Assembly (NCBI GenBank): GCA_016212885.1
Contig: JACRDO010000121.1
Location: 1-64,000, forward strand
DNA from: Elusimicrobiota bacterium
Lineage (GTDB): Bacteria; Elusimicrobiota; Elusimicrobia; UBA1565
DNA length: 64,000 nt
Direction of reading: 5' to 3'
The position numbers were made by a program, and so were the translations under genes. Positions 47,837 to 56,885 of the stretch are shown one piece after another. The notes beneath the pieces are model-generated. The model saw nothing but the letters and a program-made list of their open reading frames with translations. It ran no database searches and was not told the origin of the DNA. Position 1 is the stretch's first letter. The number at the start of each line of letters is the position of its first letter.

Positions 47837-49570
47837 ATGAACGCTGAAATAGAAAACCAAATGGCCCTCATCAAGCGAAGCCTTCGCGTCCTCTCGCTGG
47901 CCGTCCCGCTGGCAGGGCTTCTTGCGGCCCCCTCCCGCGGCCAGGAAACGGTCGGCGCCCGCATCGTCGGCTTCCAAGACGCCCTGACCCTGCGCGTCGC
48001 AGACGAGGTGATTCAGTTGGGCCCCGGCTCCATGGGCTACGTGATCCCGGCCGGAGCCAAGACGGCCGTGCTGGCAGGCGAGGCCATGATGCTCGTCGGG
48101 AGCGCCTTGGTGAAGGCGGGCCCCGGCGCGGGCTTCATTGTCGTGGACGTCGCCGGGCAGGCGGGGTTGGCCGTTTCGAACGGGGTCGTCGAGGCGACGC
48201 TCTCGGACGGCACCCGCGTCGAATACGCGGCGGGGCAATTTCTTTCGCCGGCCGCGGCCGGGGCTCCGTCGCCCGCGGCCAAACCCCCGGCCGCGGTCTT
48301 CCAGCCGCCGGAGGCCGTCTCGCCTGCGGCGCCTGCGCCTGCGGCGCAGGAAGCGCCGCCCTTCGACCCGCTGACATCGCTCGCCAACGCCATGTCCAAG
48401 CTGGCGCGGCTGGGCAAGCCGGAGTTCAAGGTCGTCGTCGATATCCACCCGTACTACCGTTTCGACGGGACCTACGACTCGAACATCTATATGGTCCCCA
48501 AGGACCGTTCGAACGGCACGCCTACCGGGGGCGGAGTGGTCGGCTCTTGGATCACGAGCAACAACGTCGGCCTGCGCTTCAGCGCGCCGATCAACCGCAG
48601 GCATGCGCTGGAGGGCGGCTATGACCTGAAGGCCCTCTCGTACGCCAAGCAGTCCAAGACGAACGACACCTTCATGCAAGCCGTGACGGCCGTCTACGCC
48701 TACAGCGGCCTGCAGGGCGTCAAGGGAAAACTGACGGAAGGCTATCTCAGCACCACGGACCCGGCCTTCAGCGAGCTCGTCGGGCGCGAGCAGAGGTTCC
48801 AGAACAACCTGGGCGCTCAGATCGACGTGGCCCGCAGCCGGCTGTTCGTGTACACGCTCGAGGGGGATCATGCCTTCCATAAGTACCTGAATCCGTCGCT
48901 CGCGGCCCTGCTCAACCGCTGGGAAGCCAGCGGAGGCATCAAGGCGGGCATTCTCCTCCAGCCGAAGACCAGGCTCTACGCCGCCTTCCGCCAGGGCGTC
49001 ATCCACTACTCCGCGGGCAGGCGCGCGAACTCCAGGTCCACTCAGGTCGGCCTGGGCCTGAGCGGACGCTTCAGCGCGAAGCTGAACGGGCTCGTGGAAA
49101 TGAACGTCAACTCAAGACGGTACGTTGAAGCGTCCGCGGCCGGGCCGCAGACCGTGACCTCCGTGCTCAGCGCCGTGCAGCTGAGCTATCAGCCCGGACA
49201 GCGCACGCAGCTCTCCATGCGCTTCAACCGGAACATCAGCGAGTCGACGTTCGGCAGCAACCGCTACTACGTGGCCACGGGGCTGCAGTTCCAGGCGAGC
49301 CATGCCTACCACCGCCTCACCTTCGGCGCGAACGCGCAGTACGAGGTGGACCGCTACCCGGAGGCCGGGTCCGTGCCGACTGCGAACGGGCCAATAATCC
49401 AAAGCCGGCGCGACGACCTCTACGCGGGAGGCGGCAGCATCGACTGGAAGCTGCGGCCCTGGATGACGCTCGGCATAGCCTATCAGCGGATGCAGAGGTT
49501 CTCCATCTACTCGGGGCAGTACAACTACGCGGACGACCGGTCATCGGTGAACGCGCGGCTGAGCTTTTAG
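47837..49570 (+). CDS. FecR-like N-domain plus outer-membrane beta-barrel protein
   Basis: Signal-like LSLAVPLAGLLAAPSRGQ; FecR-like VADEVIQLGPGSMGYVIPAGAKTAVLAGEAMM; alternating amphipathic strands ending in Phe (SVNARLSF). Confidence 0.65.
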   Translation: MNAEIENQMALIKRSLRVLSLAVPLAGLLAAPSRGQETVGARIVGFQDALTLRVADEVIQLGPGSMGYVIPAGAKTAVLAGEAMMLVGSALVKAGPGAGFIVVDVAGQAGLAVSNGVVEATLSDGTRVEYAAGQFLSPAAAGAPSPAAKPPAAVFQPPEAVSPAAPAPAAQEAPPFDPLTSLANAMSKLARLGKPEFKVVVDIHPYYRFDGTYDSNIYMVPKDRSNGTPTGGGVVGSWITSNNVGLRFSAPINRRHALEGGYDLKALSYAKQSKTNDTFMQAVTAVYAYSGLQGVKGKLTEGYLSTTDPAFSELVGREQRFQNNLGAQIDVARSRLFVYTLEGDHAFHKYLNPSLAALLNRWEASGGIKAGILLQPKTRLYAAFRQGVIHYSAGRRANSRSTQVGLGLSGRFSAKLNGLVEMNVNSRRYVEASAAGPQTVTSVLSAVQLSYQPGQRTQLSMRFNRNISESTFGSNRYYVATGLQFQASHAYHRLTFGANAQYEVDRYPEAGSVPTANGPIIQSRRDDLYAGGGSIDWKLRPWMTLGIAYQRMQRFSIYSGQYNYADDRSSVNARLSF

Positions 49571-50040
49571 TGAAGGTCGTTTCCGGGGGCCAGACGGGCG
49601 TGGACCGGGCGGCCCTGGATGCGGCCTTGGATTCGGGCATCCCCTGCGGGGGCTTCGCGCCGAAAGGGCGGCTGGCGGAAGACGGGTGGATTCCGGAGCG
49701 CTACCCTTTGGCGGAGTGCGCCAGCGCGGACTATTCCGAGAGGACCAAGCAGAACATCCTGCATTCGGATGCCACGCTGATCCTGTACGAAGGCGAGCTC
49801 GACGGCGGGACCCTGCTCACCCGGGACATCTGCCTCAAGAACCGCAGACCCTTCGCCGCGGTGGCGCTCGATCGCCGGACCCCCGGGGAATCCGCGTCGC
49901 TGTGCCTGGAGTTCATGCGCACAGCGAAGCCCAGGGTCTTGAACGTGGCCGGGCCGCGCGAGTCGGGCCGGCCGGGCATCCAGGCCCGCGCTTTTGCCGT
50001 CCTGCGCGTGGTCTTCTCATCCTGCGCCAGTCCTTCTTGA
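49570..50040 (+). CDS. YpsA-like SLOG-family protein (putative molybdenum-carrier annotation)
   Basis: GTG at 49570 overlaps upstream stop; VVSGGQTGVDRAALDAALDSGIPCGGFAPKGRLAEDG...YPL. Confidence 0.8.
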   Translation: MKVVSGGQTGVDRAALDAALDSGIPCGGFAPKGRLAEDGWIPERYPLAECASADYSERTKQNILHSDATLILYEGELDGGTLLTRDICLKNRRPFAAVALDRRTPGESASLCLEFMRTAKPRVLNVAGPRESGRPGIQARAFAVLRVVFSSCASPS

Positions 50041-50065
50041 CAGGCCTTCGGCCCCGTGGTAGGAT
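50037..50065 (+). promoter_or_regulatory. Sigma-70-type promoter TTGACA-N17-TAGGAT
   Basis: -35 50037-50042, -10 50060-50065; -35 overlaps stop codon of preceding gene. Confidence 0.7.
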
Positions 50066-50086
50066 GATTCCGGTAGGGAGGATATG

Positions 50087-50347
50087 ATGAGCGAGAACAA
50101 GTGGCTGCCGTACTTCGTGGCGGGCCTCGGCGCGGGCGCCCTCTTCGGCGTCCTGTTCGCCCCGCGGCCGGGCAAGGAGACGCGCGAGAAGATCGGCGAC
50201 TGGCTCAAGCAGAAGCGCCATGAGACCGAAGAGACTCTGCACGAACTGCGGGAGAAGGCCGGCATCCAGAGGGACAAGCTCGCCGCGGCCGTGAAAGCCG
50301 GGCGCGAAGCCTACAAGCAGAACGATCCGAACCTGGTGAAGTCCTAG
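50087..50347 (+). CDS. YtxH-domain protein
   Basis: LPYFVAGLGAGALFGVLFAPRPGKETREKIGDWLKQK; SD AGGGAGG. Confidence 0.85.
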   Translation: MSENKWLPYFVAGLGAGALFGVLFAPRPGKETREKIGDWLKQKRHETEETLHELREKAGIQRDKLAAAVKAGREAYKQNDPNLVKS

Positions 50348-50350
50348 GTC

Positions 50351-51001
50351 CTAGGCTTCCTCCGAGTCCGAGGCTTTGGACTCGGAGGAAGATTTCTGGA
50401 TCGGAAGGCTCGGGGGCAGGGCGGTTCCCACCGAGAAGACGGACTGTATCCCCTGCTGAAGTGTCATGTTCGTCTCGTAGGTCTTATCCTTCGGGACCAG
50501 GATGATGTCGCCGATGTAGAGGTTGTTCGTCGGCACGTAGACGCTCACGAGCTCCTCGGAGCCCTCTCCCTTGCTAAGCCTGACCTGGCTGGTCGCGAAG
50601 CCGAGGCTGTAGACCCCGGGCCGCGGATACTCCACGAGCACGACGCTGCGGAAGTGGGAGGATGCGCCCGGGGCCAGGACCTTGGCCATCTGCCGGATGG
50701 TCCGGTAGAGCCCGCCGAAGACCGGGATCCGCTGAAGGAGCGCCTCCAGGAGGTCGATCAGGCGCCGCCCGGCCGGGGTCGATGCCAGCAATCCTATCCC
50801 CAGCAGCAGGAGCAAGGCCGACAGCAGGCCCAGGCCCGGCACCCGGTGTCCGAAAAAGATGATGGCGATCGGGGAGAGCATGCCGTCGATGAGGATCACG
50901 ATCCAGTAGGCGAGGGCGATCGATATCCCGATCGGCCCGATGAACAGGAGACCCGCGATCAGATAGTGTCGAAGATTGCGCATGACGGTTCGGAATCCCA
51001 T
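50351..51001 (-). CDS. DUF502 membrane protein
   Basis: MRNLRHYLIAGLLFIGPIGISIALAYWIVILIDGML...YPRPGVYSLGFATSQ...SVYVPTNNLYIGDIILVPKD. Confidence 0.85.
   Translation of the reverse strand: MGFRTVMRNLRHYLIAGLLFIGPIGISIALAYWIVILIDGMLSPIAIIFFGHRVPGLGLLSALLLLLGIGLLASTPAGRRLIDLLEALLQRIPVFGGLYRTIRQMAKVLAPGASSHFRSVVLVEYPRPGVYSLGFATSQVRLSKGEGSEELVSVYVPTNNLYIGDIILVPKDKTYETNMTLQQGIQSVFSVGTALPPSLPIQKSSSESKASDSEEA
50356..50391. terminator. 14-bp perfect inverted repeat between convergent genes, encoded inside the 3' end of the DUF502 gene
   Basis: CTTCCTCCGAGTCC-8 nt-GGACTCGGAGGAAG. Confidence 0.6.
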
Positions 51002-52041
51002 TATTTCTTCCCCGTTTCGATCTTGAAGGTCTTGAGCAGGCGGTCGTAGACCGGGAGGTAGCGGTCGAACAGGTCGGAGGGCGCGCCGTAGGACAGGGCC
51101 AGGTAGCTGTCGCTCAGGCGGATGAAAACGGTCTTGGACTCCTTTTGGACGCCCAGGTGCGCGCTCGGACGGCCGTCCACGTCCGTCCGGGCCTCCTCCA
51201 TGGCGCCGTGCCAGTCCTTCTCCCGCCAGATCGCGGTCTTCATATCCACGTAGCCGCTCGCGCCCTGGCGCTGCCGGGTGATGCTCAGCGTCACCGGCCG
51301 TCCGTCCCTTAGGAGGTCGAGCTGCAGGTAGATCGACGGGGTCTCGTCGCGCCACGCGTCGCTCAGGTGCCAGTCCTTGGGGTAATCGAAGGAAAGCTCG
51401 CCGGGGAGGCGGTAGCGGCGGTAGTCGGCGTTCCCGGGGACCTTGGGGGCGGCTTTGGCCTTGTCCACGCACTCGACCGGCTCGAAGGGGTTCTCCGTCG
51501 CGCGGCGCTCCGCGCCCGGGGGGCAGCGCACGGGCTTGGGGATGCGCGGCTGCGTGCTCGCGCTCGCGCCGAAGTCTAGAGCGGCCGCGGGCTCCTCCGA
51601 TTGGGAGAGATCCCGCTCGCAGCGGAACGCCCTCATCTGGTTGGGCGTGGGGAGGGGGCGGTAGCCGCGCGGGCATTGCGGCCCGGCCGCGAAGCCGGGC
51701 TCGATCTTTTCGCAGTCGTATTCCCTGCTGGCCTCCGAGGCGGGGATGGGCCTATGGCCGGGAGGGCACGCGCCCCTGGGGGCCGAGAGCCGCACATCGG
51801 AGACCGCGCATTTGAACGGATCATAGGCGTCGGAGGTCGTGACGGGCTGGGATCCCGCGGGGCAGTCGATGCCTTTTCGGTAGCGCTCGTCGAGGAGGAT
51901 GCAGACCCAGGGGCTGCGGGGGTCCGGGGTCCGCGCCGGCCGCGAGCCTTGGGGACAGCGGGTGATGGCCCTGAGGGCGCGCGCGTCGAGCGGGAGGCAG
52001 CTCAGCAGCAGGCAGGCGATGATCGGGAACCCGGATCTCAT
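51001..52041 (-). CDS. Secreted protein with five 19-residue CPxG...C modules
   Basis: Signal MRSGFPIIACLLLSCLPLDARA; five C-P-x-G-x14-C units; C-terminal domain YRLPGELSFDYPKDWHLS... Confidence 0.75.
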   Translation of the reverse strand: MRSGFPIIACLLLSCLPLDARALRAITRCPQGSRPARTPDPRSPWVCILLDERYRKGIDCPAGSQPVTTSDAYDPFKCAVSDVRLSAPRGACPPGHRPIPASEASREYDCEKIEPGFAAGPQCPRGYRPLPTPNQMRAFRCERDLSQSEEPAAALDFGASASTQPRIPKPVRCPPGAERRATENPFEPVECVDKAKAAPKVPGNADYRRYRLPGELSFDYPKDWHLSDAWRDETPSIYLQLDLLRDGRPVTLSITRQRQGASGYVDMKTAIWREKDWHGAMEEARTDVDGRPSAHLGVQKESKTVFIRLSDSYLALSYGAPSDLFDRYLPVYDRLLKTFKIETGKK

Positions 52042-52067
52042 CAGGACGTCCGCGGCCGGCTCTCTGC

Positions 52068-53129
52068 TCAGCCCAAGAGCTGCGGGTTGCGCATCGTCAT
52101 CATGGCCGTCTCGCGGGTGATGATCTGCCGCTGGTAGAGAGCCTTGATGGAGGCGTCCTTCGAGATCATGCCCTGGCTGGTGCCGGTCTGCAGGACGTCG
52201 TAGATCTGGGCGAGCTTGCCTTCCTTGACGAGCTGGCGGACCGCCGGGGTCGCCAGCAGCACCTCGATGGCCAGCGCGAGCCCCGTCTTGTCGGCCCTGG
52301 GCAGGAGGTCCTGGGAGATGATAGCCTCGATCGTGTTGCAGAGCTGGTCGCGGATCGTCTCCTGCTCGTCGCCCGGGAAGGCGCTGACGATGCGCTGGGC
52401 CGTCTTGGCCGCGTCCGGGGTATGCAGCGTGGTCAGGACCAGGTGGCCGGTCTCGGCCGCGGTCAGGGCGGCCTTGATCGACTCGGGGGTGCGCATCTCG
52501 CCGATGCAGATCACGTCGGGGTCCTGGCGGAGGGCGTCCTGGATGCCGACCTCGAAGGACGGGACGTCGACGCCCACCTCGCGCTGGAGGAAGAAGCAGC
52601 GCACGGGGTTGAAGAGCGTCTCGATGGGGTCCTCGATGGTGACCACCTTCCCGGGCTGGCCCTGCTTGTTGATGTGGTCGAGCATCGCGGCCATCGTGGT
52701 GCTCTTGCCCGTCCCCGTCGCGCCGGTGATGAACACGATCCCCCGGGTCTTCTGGGTCAGGGACCCGACGATCGGCGGCAGGCCGAGGGCCGAGAGCGGG
52801 TAGATCTTTGTCGGGATGATGCGCAGCGAGGCCGCGATGGTCCCCTGCGCTTTGCAGAGGTTCATGCGGAAGCGCCCGAGCCCGGCGAGGGTGAAGGAGA
52901 TGTTGACGCGGCTCTCGTCCTGGAAGACCTTCTTGTGGTATTCGTTGAGGTAGGGCGAGGTCATCTGCCAGATGACCGAGGAATCGACCACCGGCCTTTG
53001 GGTGGGGGCGACGTCGTGGCAGATGCGGTAGATCGGCGGATGGCCGTGCAGCAGATGCAGGTCCGAGCCGCCCAGCGAGACGGCTTCGCGAAGGAGAGTC
53101 TCGAGTTGCGAATCTGTCCCAACCGCCAT
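52068..53129 (-). CDS. pilT: Type IV pilus retraction ATPase PilT
   Basis: GGSDLHLLHGHPPIYRI, FITGATGTGKSTTMAAMLDHIN, VTIEDPIE, IGEMRTPESIKAALTAAETGHLVLTTLHT. Confidence 0.9.
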   Translation of the reverse strand: MAVGTDSQLETLLREAVSLGGSDLHLLHGHPPIYRICHDVAPTQRPVVDSSVIWQMTSPYLNEYHKKVFQDESRVNISFTLAGLGRFRMNLCKAQGTIAASLRIIPTKIYPLSALGLPPIVGSLTQKTRGIVFITGATGTGKSTTMAAMLDHINKQGQPGKVVTIEDPIETLFNPVRCFFLQREVGVDVPSFEVGIQDALRQDPDVICIGEMRTPESIKAALTAAETGHLVLTTLHTPDAAKTAQRIVSAFPGDEQETIRDQLCNTIEAIISQDLLPRADKTGLALAIEVLLATPAVRQLVKEGKLAQIYDVLQTGTSQGMISKDASIKALYQRQIITRETAMMTMRNPQLLG

Positions 53130-53204
53130 AGTCCCCTCCCATGCCCGCCCTGGACGGGCGGCGCCATGAAAGCCTAGCGTTAATCCCGGGTTCGTTTCAA
53201 GCCC

Positions 53205-53237
53205 CCGGCGACGGGCGCAGCCCGTCGCCGGTCTTTT
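53205..53237 (+). terminator. Strong hairpin CCGGCGACGGGC-GCA-GCCCGTCGCCGG followed by TCTTTT
   Basis: Perfect 12-bp stem with 3-nt loop. Confidence 0.45.
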
Positions 53238-53295
53238 GGCAACATTCCCTCAAGAAGGCTTGCATGTCCCGCCTTAGCTTCTGCCTCAAGTTCCC

Positions 53296-53326
53296 AAAAT
53301 ACCTCGGCGGGCAAAGCCCGCCTCGG
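53296..53326 (-). terminator. Hairpin GGCGGGC-TTT-GCCCGCC then TATTTT, downstream of the DUF922-like gene
   Basis: Read on minus strand immediately after stop at 53330. Confidence 0.5.
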
Positions 53327-53329
53327 GCG

Positions 53330-54355
53330 CTAGATCTGCGGGTGGCACTCCGGCCTTTGATATACGATTTTGTCGAAGTCGTACTGCTTCTGCTCCAACG
53401 CGGAATAATGGGTGTGCAGCATGTCCTTGAGCGAGGCCTCGAAGTCATCGCAGGGCCCGGCGCCGAAGCGCTCCAGGGCCCTGTGGATCTCGTTGGCCGA
53501 TTGGATCGCGATGGCCTTATGGCTCTCCTCATGGGCCTGCACCGTGCGCAGGGCTTTGTCCCACTGGGCCCGGAGTTCAGCCGGACCTCGGCGGTCCCAG
53601 CGCGGCAGGGTGATGACCACGTTCAAGTTCACGCTGAAGGAGGTCAGCCGGCATTGGCCGTCCGGGCCCGGCGCGAATACGTAAGGGGACCGGATGTCGC
53701 TGTCCGTCTTCCCCATGCTGTTGCGCCCGAGCGCGGGGTTGTATGGGCCGAGCTTCTCGATCTGCTCTGCAAGCTGCTGCCGGTCTGAGCCATGGATGGC
53801 GTAGTACTTGTAGGAGGTCGAGACGTTCACGCCGGAGAGCCGGCCGGCGTGAACGTGGCAGGAGGCTTGGTTGAAGACGGCCCGGGCCGGGCTCGGCCGG
53901 CGCGCGGCGGGCGCCGCCTGCCGCCGGTTCGGAAGGCTTCCAGAGGCGGAGACATCGGGGGGCTTGCGGACGGACGCCTGCGTCCTTTGGCTGCTCTTCG
54001 GCCGCGGGGGGAGCCATGTCCTGACCGGCGTGGGGCCGGTTCCCGCCTTGGAAATGCCCGGCTTGAGTTGGGGCTTCGGCGCGCCGGCTTCCAGCGCGGA
54101 CCGGGCGTAATCCTCCAAAGTGAGCGCCTTGGCCGAAGCGCCGGGCTGGGCTTTCGACGGCATGGCGAGCTCGTCCGAAGACAAAGACATCTCATTCTCC
54201 GCGGGTGAGAGGCCCAGGGATGAAAGGACGGGCTCCTTGAGCAGAGTGCCGGCCGCGATCAGAAGCCCCGCCGCGGCCGCGGCGCCGCATCCGAAAAACA
54301 GCGCGCGCAAGGAAGCCTGGGCTGCGGGTTTCTCCTGCTGAGGTTCGCCGGGCAT
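53330..54355 (-). CDS. DUF922-like secreted Zn-protease-like protein with N-terminal TM anchor
   Basis: TM AAAAGLLIAAGTLL; VQAHEESHKAIAIQSANEIHRAL (HExxH). Confidence 0.7.
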   Translation of the reverse strand: MPGEPQQEKPAAQASLRALFFGCGAAAAAGLLIAAGTLLKEPVLSSLGLSPAENEMSLSSDELAMPSKAQPGASAKALTLEDYARSALEAGAPKPQLKPGISKAGTGPTPVRTWLPPRPKSSQRTQASVRKPPDVSASGSLPNRRQAAPAARRPSPARAVFNQASCHVHAGRLSGVNVSTSYKYYAIHGSDRQQLAEQIEKLGPYNPALGRNSMGKTDSDIRSPYVFAPGPDGQCRLTSFSVNLNVVITLPRWDRRGPAELRAQWDKALRTVQAHEESHKAIAIQSANEIHRALERFGAGPCDDFEASLKDMLHTHYSALEQKQYDFDKIVYQRPECHPQI

Positions 54356-54405
54356 GGCGGAGGCTCGATTGAGGAGATTCTACGTCTTTTTGCTACCCTA
54401 TACGT

Positions 54406-55374
54406 ATGCTCCGGATAGGCTCCCTCGTCATCGAAAGCGGGGTCCTGCAGTCGCCCATGGCGGACTGCACGGACCTCGCCTTCCGGCTGATCGGCCGCGA
54501 GATGGGCCTTGAGTTCGCTTTCCTGGAGATGGTTTCAGCGCGTTCGCTCCTGCGGCGAAACGCCAAGACCTTGGACATGATGAAGACCGCGCCCCAAGAC
54601 CGGCCGCTGGGCGTCCAGCTTTTCGGCGCGGACCCCGGCCTGCTCGCCGAGGCCGCGGCCGCGGTGGAAGGGATGGGCTTCGACCTTCTCGACATCAACT
54701 GCGGATGCCCCGTGCCCAAAGTCATCGCCGGCGGGGCGGGCGCCGCGATGCTCAAGACTCCGGGGAAAGCCGAGGCAATCTTCAAAAGCGTGGTCCGCGC
54801 AATCAAGCGCATCCCGGTCACGGTCAAGACCCGCACGGGCTTCGACGATGCGAGCGGCTGGGAAGCCGTGGAGCTGGCCCGGAGGGCGCAGGGGGCCGGG
54901 ATCGCGGCCCTCACGGTGCATGGACGCACCCGGAGCCAGCGCTACGCAGGGAAGGCCGACTGGGCCGCCATCGGCAGGGTGAAGGCCGCGGTCTCGATCC
55001 CGGTCATCGGCAATGGAAGCGTGATGAGCGGAGCCGACGCCCTCGCCCTCAGGGAAGCCAGCTCCTGCGACGGCGTGATGATCGGGCGCGGAGCCTTGGG
55101 CAACCCCTGGCTCTACCGGGAGGCCCGCGCCGCTCTCAAGGGCGAAGCTCCGCGGACCGAGAAACCTTCGCTCGATGACCGGCGCTCCGTTGCGCTCGAG
55201 CACTTGGAGCTCGAGGTCCGCTTCGAGGGTGAGCGGCGCGCGGCCTTGAACATGCGAAGGATCGCAGCCTGGTACTTCCCCGGCTTCCCGGGCGCGGCGG
55301 CCTTCCGCGCAGGGGTCTGCGCGTCGAAGAGCTCCCTGCGGATTCGCGAGCTGATCGAAGGCTTCGGCCGCTAG
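54406..55374 (+). CDS. tRNA-dihydrouridine synthase (Dus family)
   Basis: LQSPMADCTDLAFRLIGRE, DINCGCPVPKVIAGGAGAAML, TVKTRTGFD, HGRTRSQRYAGKADW, GRGALGNPWLY. Confidence 0.92.
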   Translation: MLRIGSLVIESGVLQSPMADCTDLAFRLIGREMGLEFAFLEMVSARSLLRRNAKTLDMMKTAPQDRPLGVQLFGADPGLLAEAAAAVEGMGFDLLDINCGCPVPKVIAGGAGAAMLKTPGKAEAIFKSVVRAIKRIPVTVKTRTGFDDASGWEAVELARRAQGAGIAALTVHGRTRSQRYAGKADWAAIGRVKAAVSIPVIGNGSVMSGADALALREASSCDGVMIGRGALGNPWLYREARAALKGEAPRTEKPSLDDRRSVALEHLELEVRFEGERRAALNMRRIAAWYFPGFPGAAAFRAGVCASKSSLRIRELIEGFGR

Positions 55375-56855
55375 CGGCCGGAGCGGCTGTGCGTGGGCGC
55401 GCCGATGACGTGCAGCTTCATGAGGTTCGTCGTGCCCTTGAGGCCGAGCGGGGTCCCGGCCACGATGGCCACGACGTCGCCCTTGGCCGCGAGGCGTTCC
55501 TCCAGCAGGCGCTTCTCCGCCGTTTCCGTGAGGTCGTCGATGTCGCGGACCTCGTGGATCCTCCTCGGGCGCACGCCCCAGACCAGGGCCAGGCAATGCC
55601 TCGTGGTCCTGGAGGGGGAGAAGCCGATGATGGGGCAGGGCGGGCGGCAGTGCGAGATGAGCCGGGCGCTGCGCCCGCTTTCCGTGAACACCGCGATGCA
55701 GCGCAGGTCCACCTCGCGGGCCGCGGCCAGGGCCGCGTTGGCGACCGCCTCGGCCGCGGTCGGGCGGCGCGCCCTTTGCCGCTCCTCACAAGCGGCAAAG
55801 GGCCAATCGAGCGGAGAAAGGCATCGCTTGGGGCTCGCCTCGGCCTCCCGGATGATGCGGTCCATCATACGGACCGTCTCGACGGGCCAGTCCCCGACAG
55901 CGGTCTCCTCGGAGAGCATGAGCGCGCTCGTGCCGTCGAATACCGCGTTCGCCACGTCGCTGGCTTCGGCGCGCGTGGGCCGCGGGTTGCGCGTCATGGA
56001 TTCGAGCATCTGGGTCGCGGTGATGACCGGGATCCGGGCCATGCGGCCGCGGCGGATGATCTCCTTCTGGATCACCGGGACCTTCTCGATGCTCATCTCC
56101 ACGCCGAGGTCGCCCCGCGCCGCCATGACCCCGTCGCTCTCGGCCAGGATGGCGTCGAGGTCTAAGACCGCCTCGGGCTTCTCGATCTTCGAGATGAAGG
56201 CGGCCTCGAAGCCGAGGCCCCGAGCCGCGCGCCGGGCCTCGCGGACATCCGCGGCCCTGCGCACGAAGCTGACCGCCACGTACTCGGCGCCCTGCTCCAG
56301 GGCGAAGGCGAGGTCCTCGCGGTCCTTGGCCGTGAGAGACGGCGCGCTCAGGCGCACCCCCGGGAGGTTGATGCCCTTGTGCTCGCCCAGCTCGCCGCCG
56401 TTGACGACCCTGCAGCGGACCTCCGAGCCGCGGACGGACTCGACTTTCAGCTCGATGAGTCCGTCCGAGAGCAGGATGCGGTCCCCCCTGCGGACCTCGC
56501 GGGGAAGCGGCGCGTAAGTCGTCGAGACGCAGGCCGGGCCGCCTGCGACGCGCTTCGATGTGATGGCGAACTCCTGTCCGGCCGTGAGTTCGACGTTTTT
56601 CCCGCCCGCCAGGGGTCCGGTCCTGATCTTGGGTCCTTGGAGGTCCGCGATGATCGCGAGGGACTTCTCCAGCTTGCGCCCCACGGCCCGGACCGCGCGG
56701 ATCGTCCGCGCGTGCTCCTCATGCGTCCCGTGGGAGAAGTTCAGGCGGGCCGCGTCCATCCCGGCGCGGACCAGGGCTTCGATGGTTTCGGGCGAGCGGC
56801 TGGCCGGCCCGAGCGTGCAGACGATCTTGGCGAAGCGGAAGGATTGTCGCATCAT
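55371..56855 (-). CDS. pyk: Pyruvate kinase
   Basis: KIVCTLGPASRSPETIEALVRAGMDAARLNFSHGTHEEH; VMAARGDLGVEMSIEKVPVIQKEII; ITATQMLESM. Confidence 0.96.
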   Translation of the reverse strand: MMRQSFRFAKIVCTLGPASRSPETIEALVRAGMDAARLNFSHGTHEEHARTIRAVRAVGRKLEKSLAIIADLQGPKIRTGPLAGGKNVELTAGQEFAITSKRVAGGPACVSTTYAPLPREVRRGDRILLSDGLIELKVESVRGSEVRCRVVNGGELGEHKGINLPGVRLSAPSLTAKDREDLAFALEQGAEYVAVSFVRRAADVREARRAARGLGFEAAFISKIEKPEAVLDLDAILAESDGVMAARGDLGVEMSIEKVPVIQKEIIRRGRMARIPVITATQMLESMTRNPRPTRAEASDVANAVFDGTSALMLSEETAVGDWPVETVRMMDRIIREAEASPKRCLSPLDWPFAACEERQRARRPTAAEAVANAALAAAREVDLRCIAVFTESGRSARLISHCRPPCPIIGFSPSRTTRHCLALVWGVRPRRIHEVRDIDDLTETAEKRLLEERLAAKGDVVAIVAGTPLGLKGTTNLMKLHVIGAPTHSRSGR

Positions 56856-56885
56856 CGAAATGGGAGCATAACAATTCGGGCGATA

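Noticed and set aside
51001-53142. 713-aa minus ORF whose first half overlaps pilT
   Set aside because: Only the part from ATG 52041 is coherent; the upstream half is an out-of-frame reading of pilT
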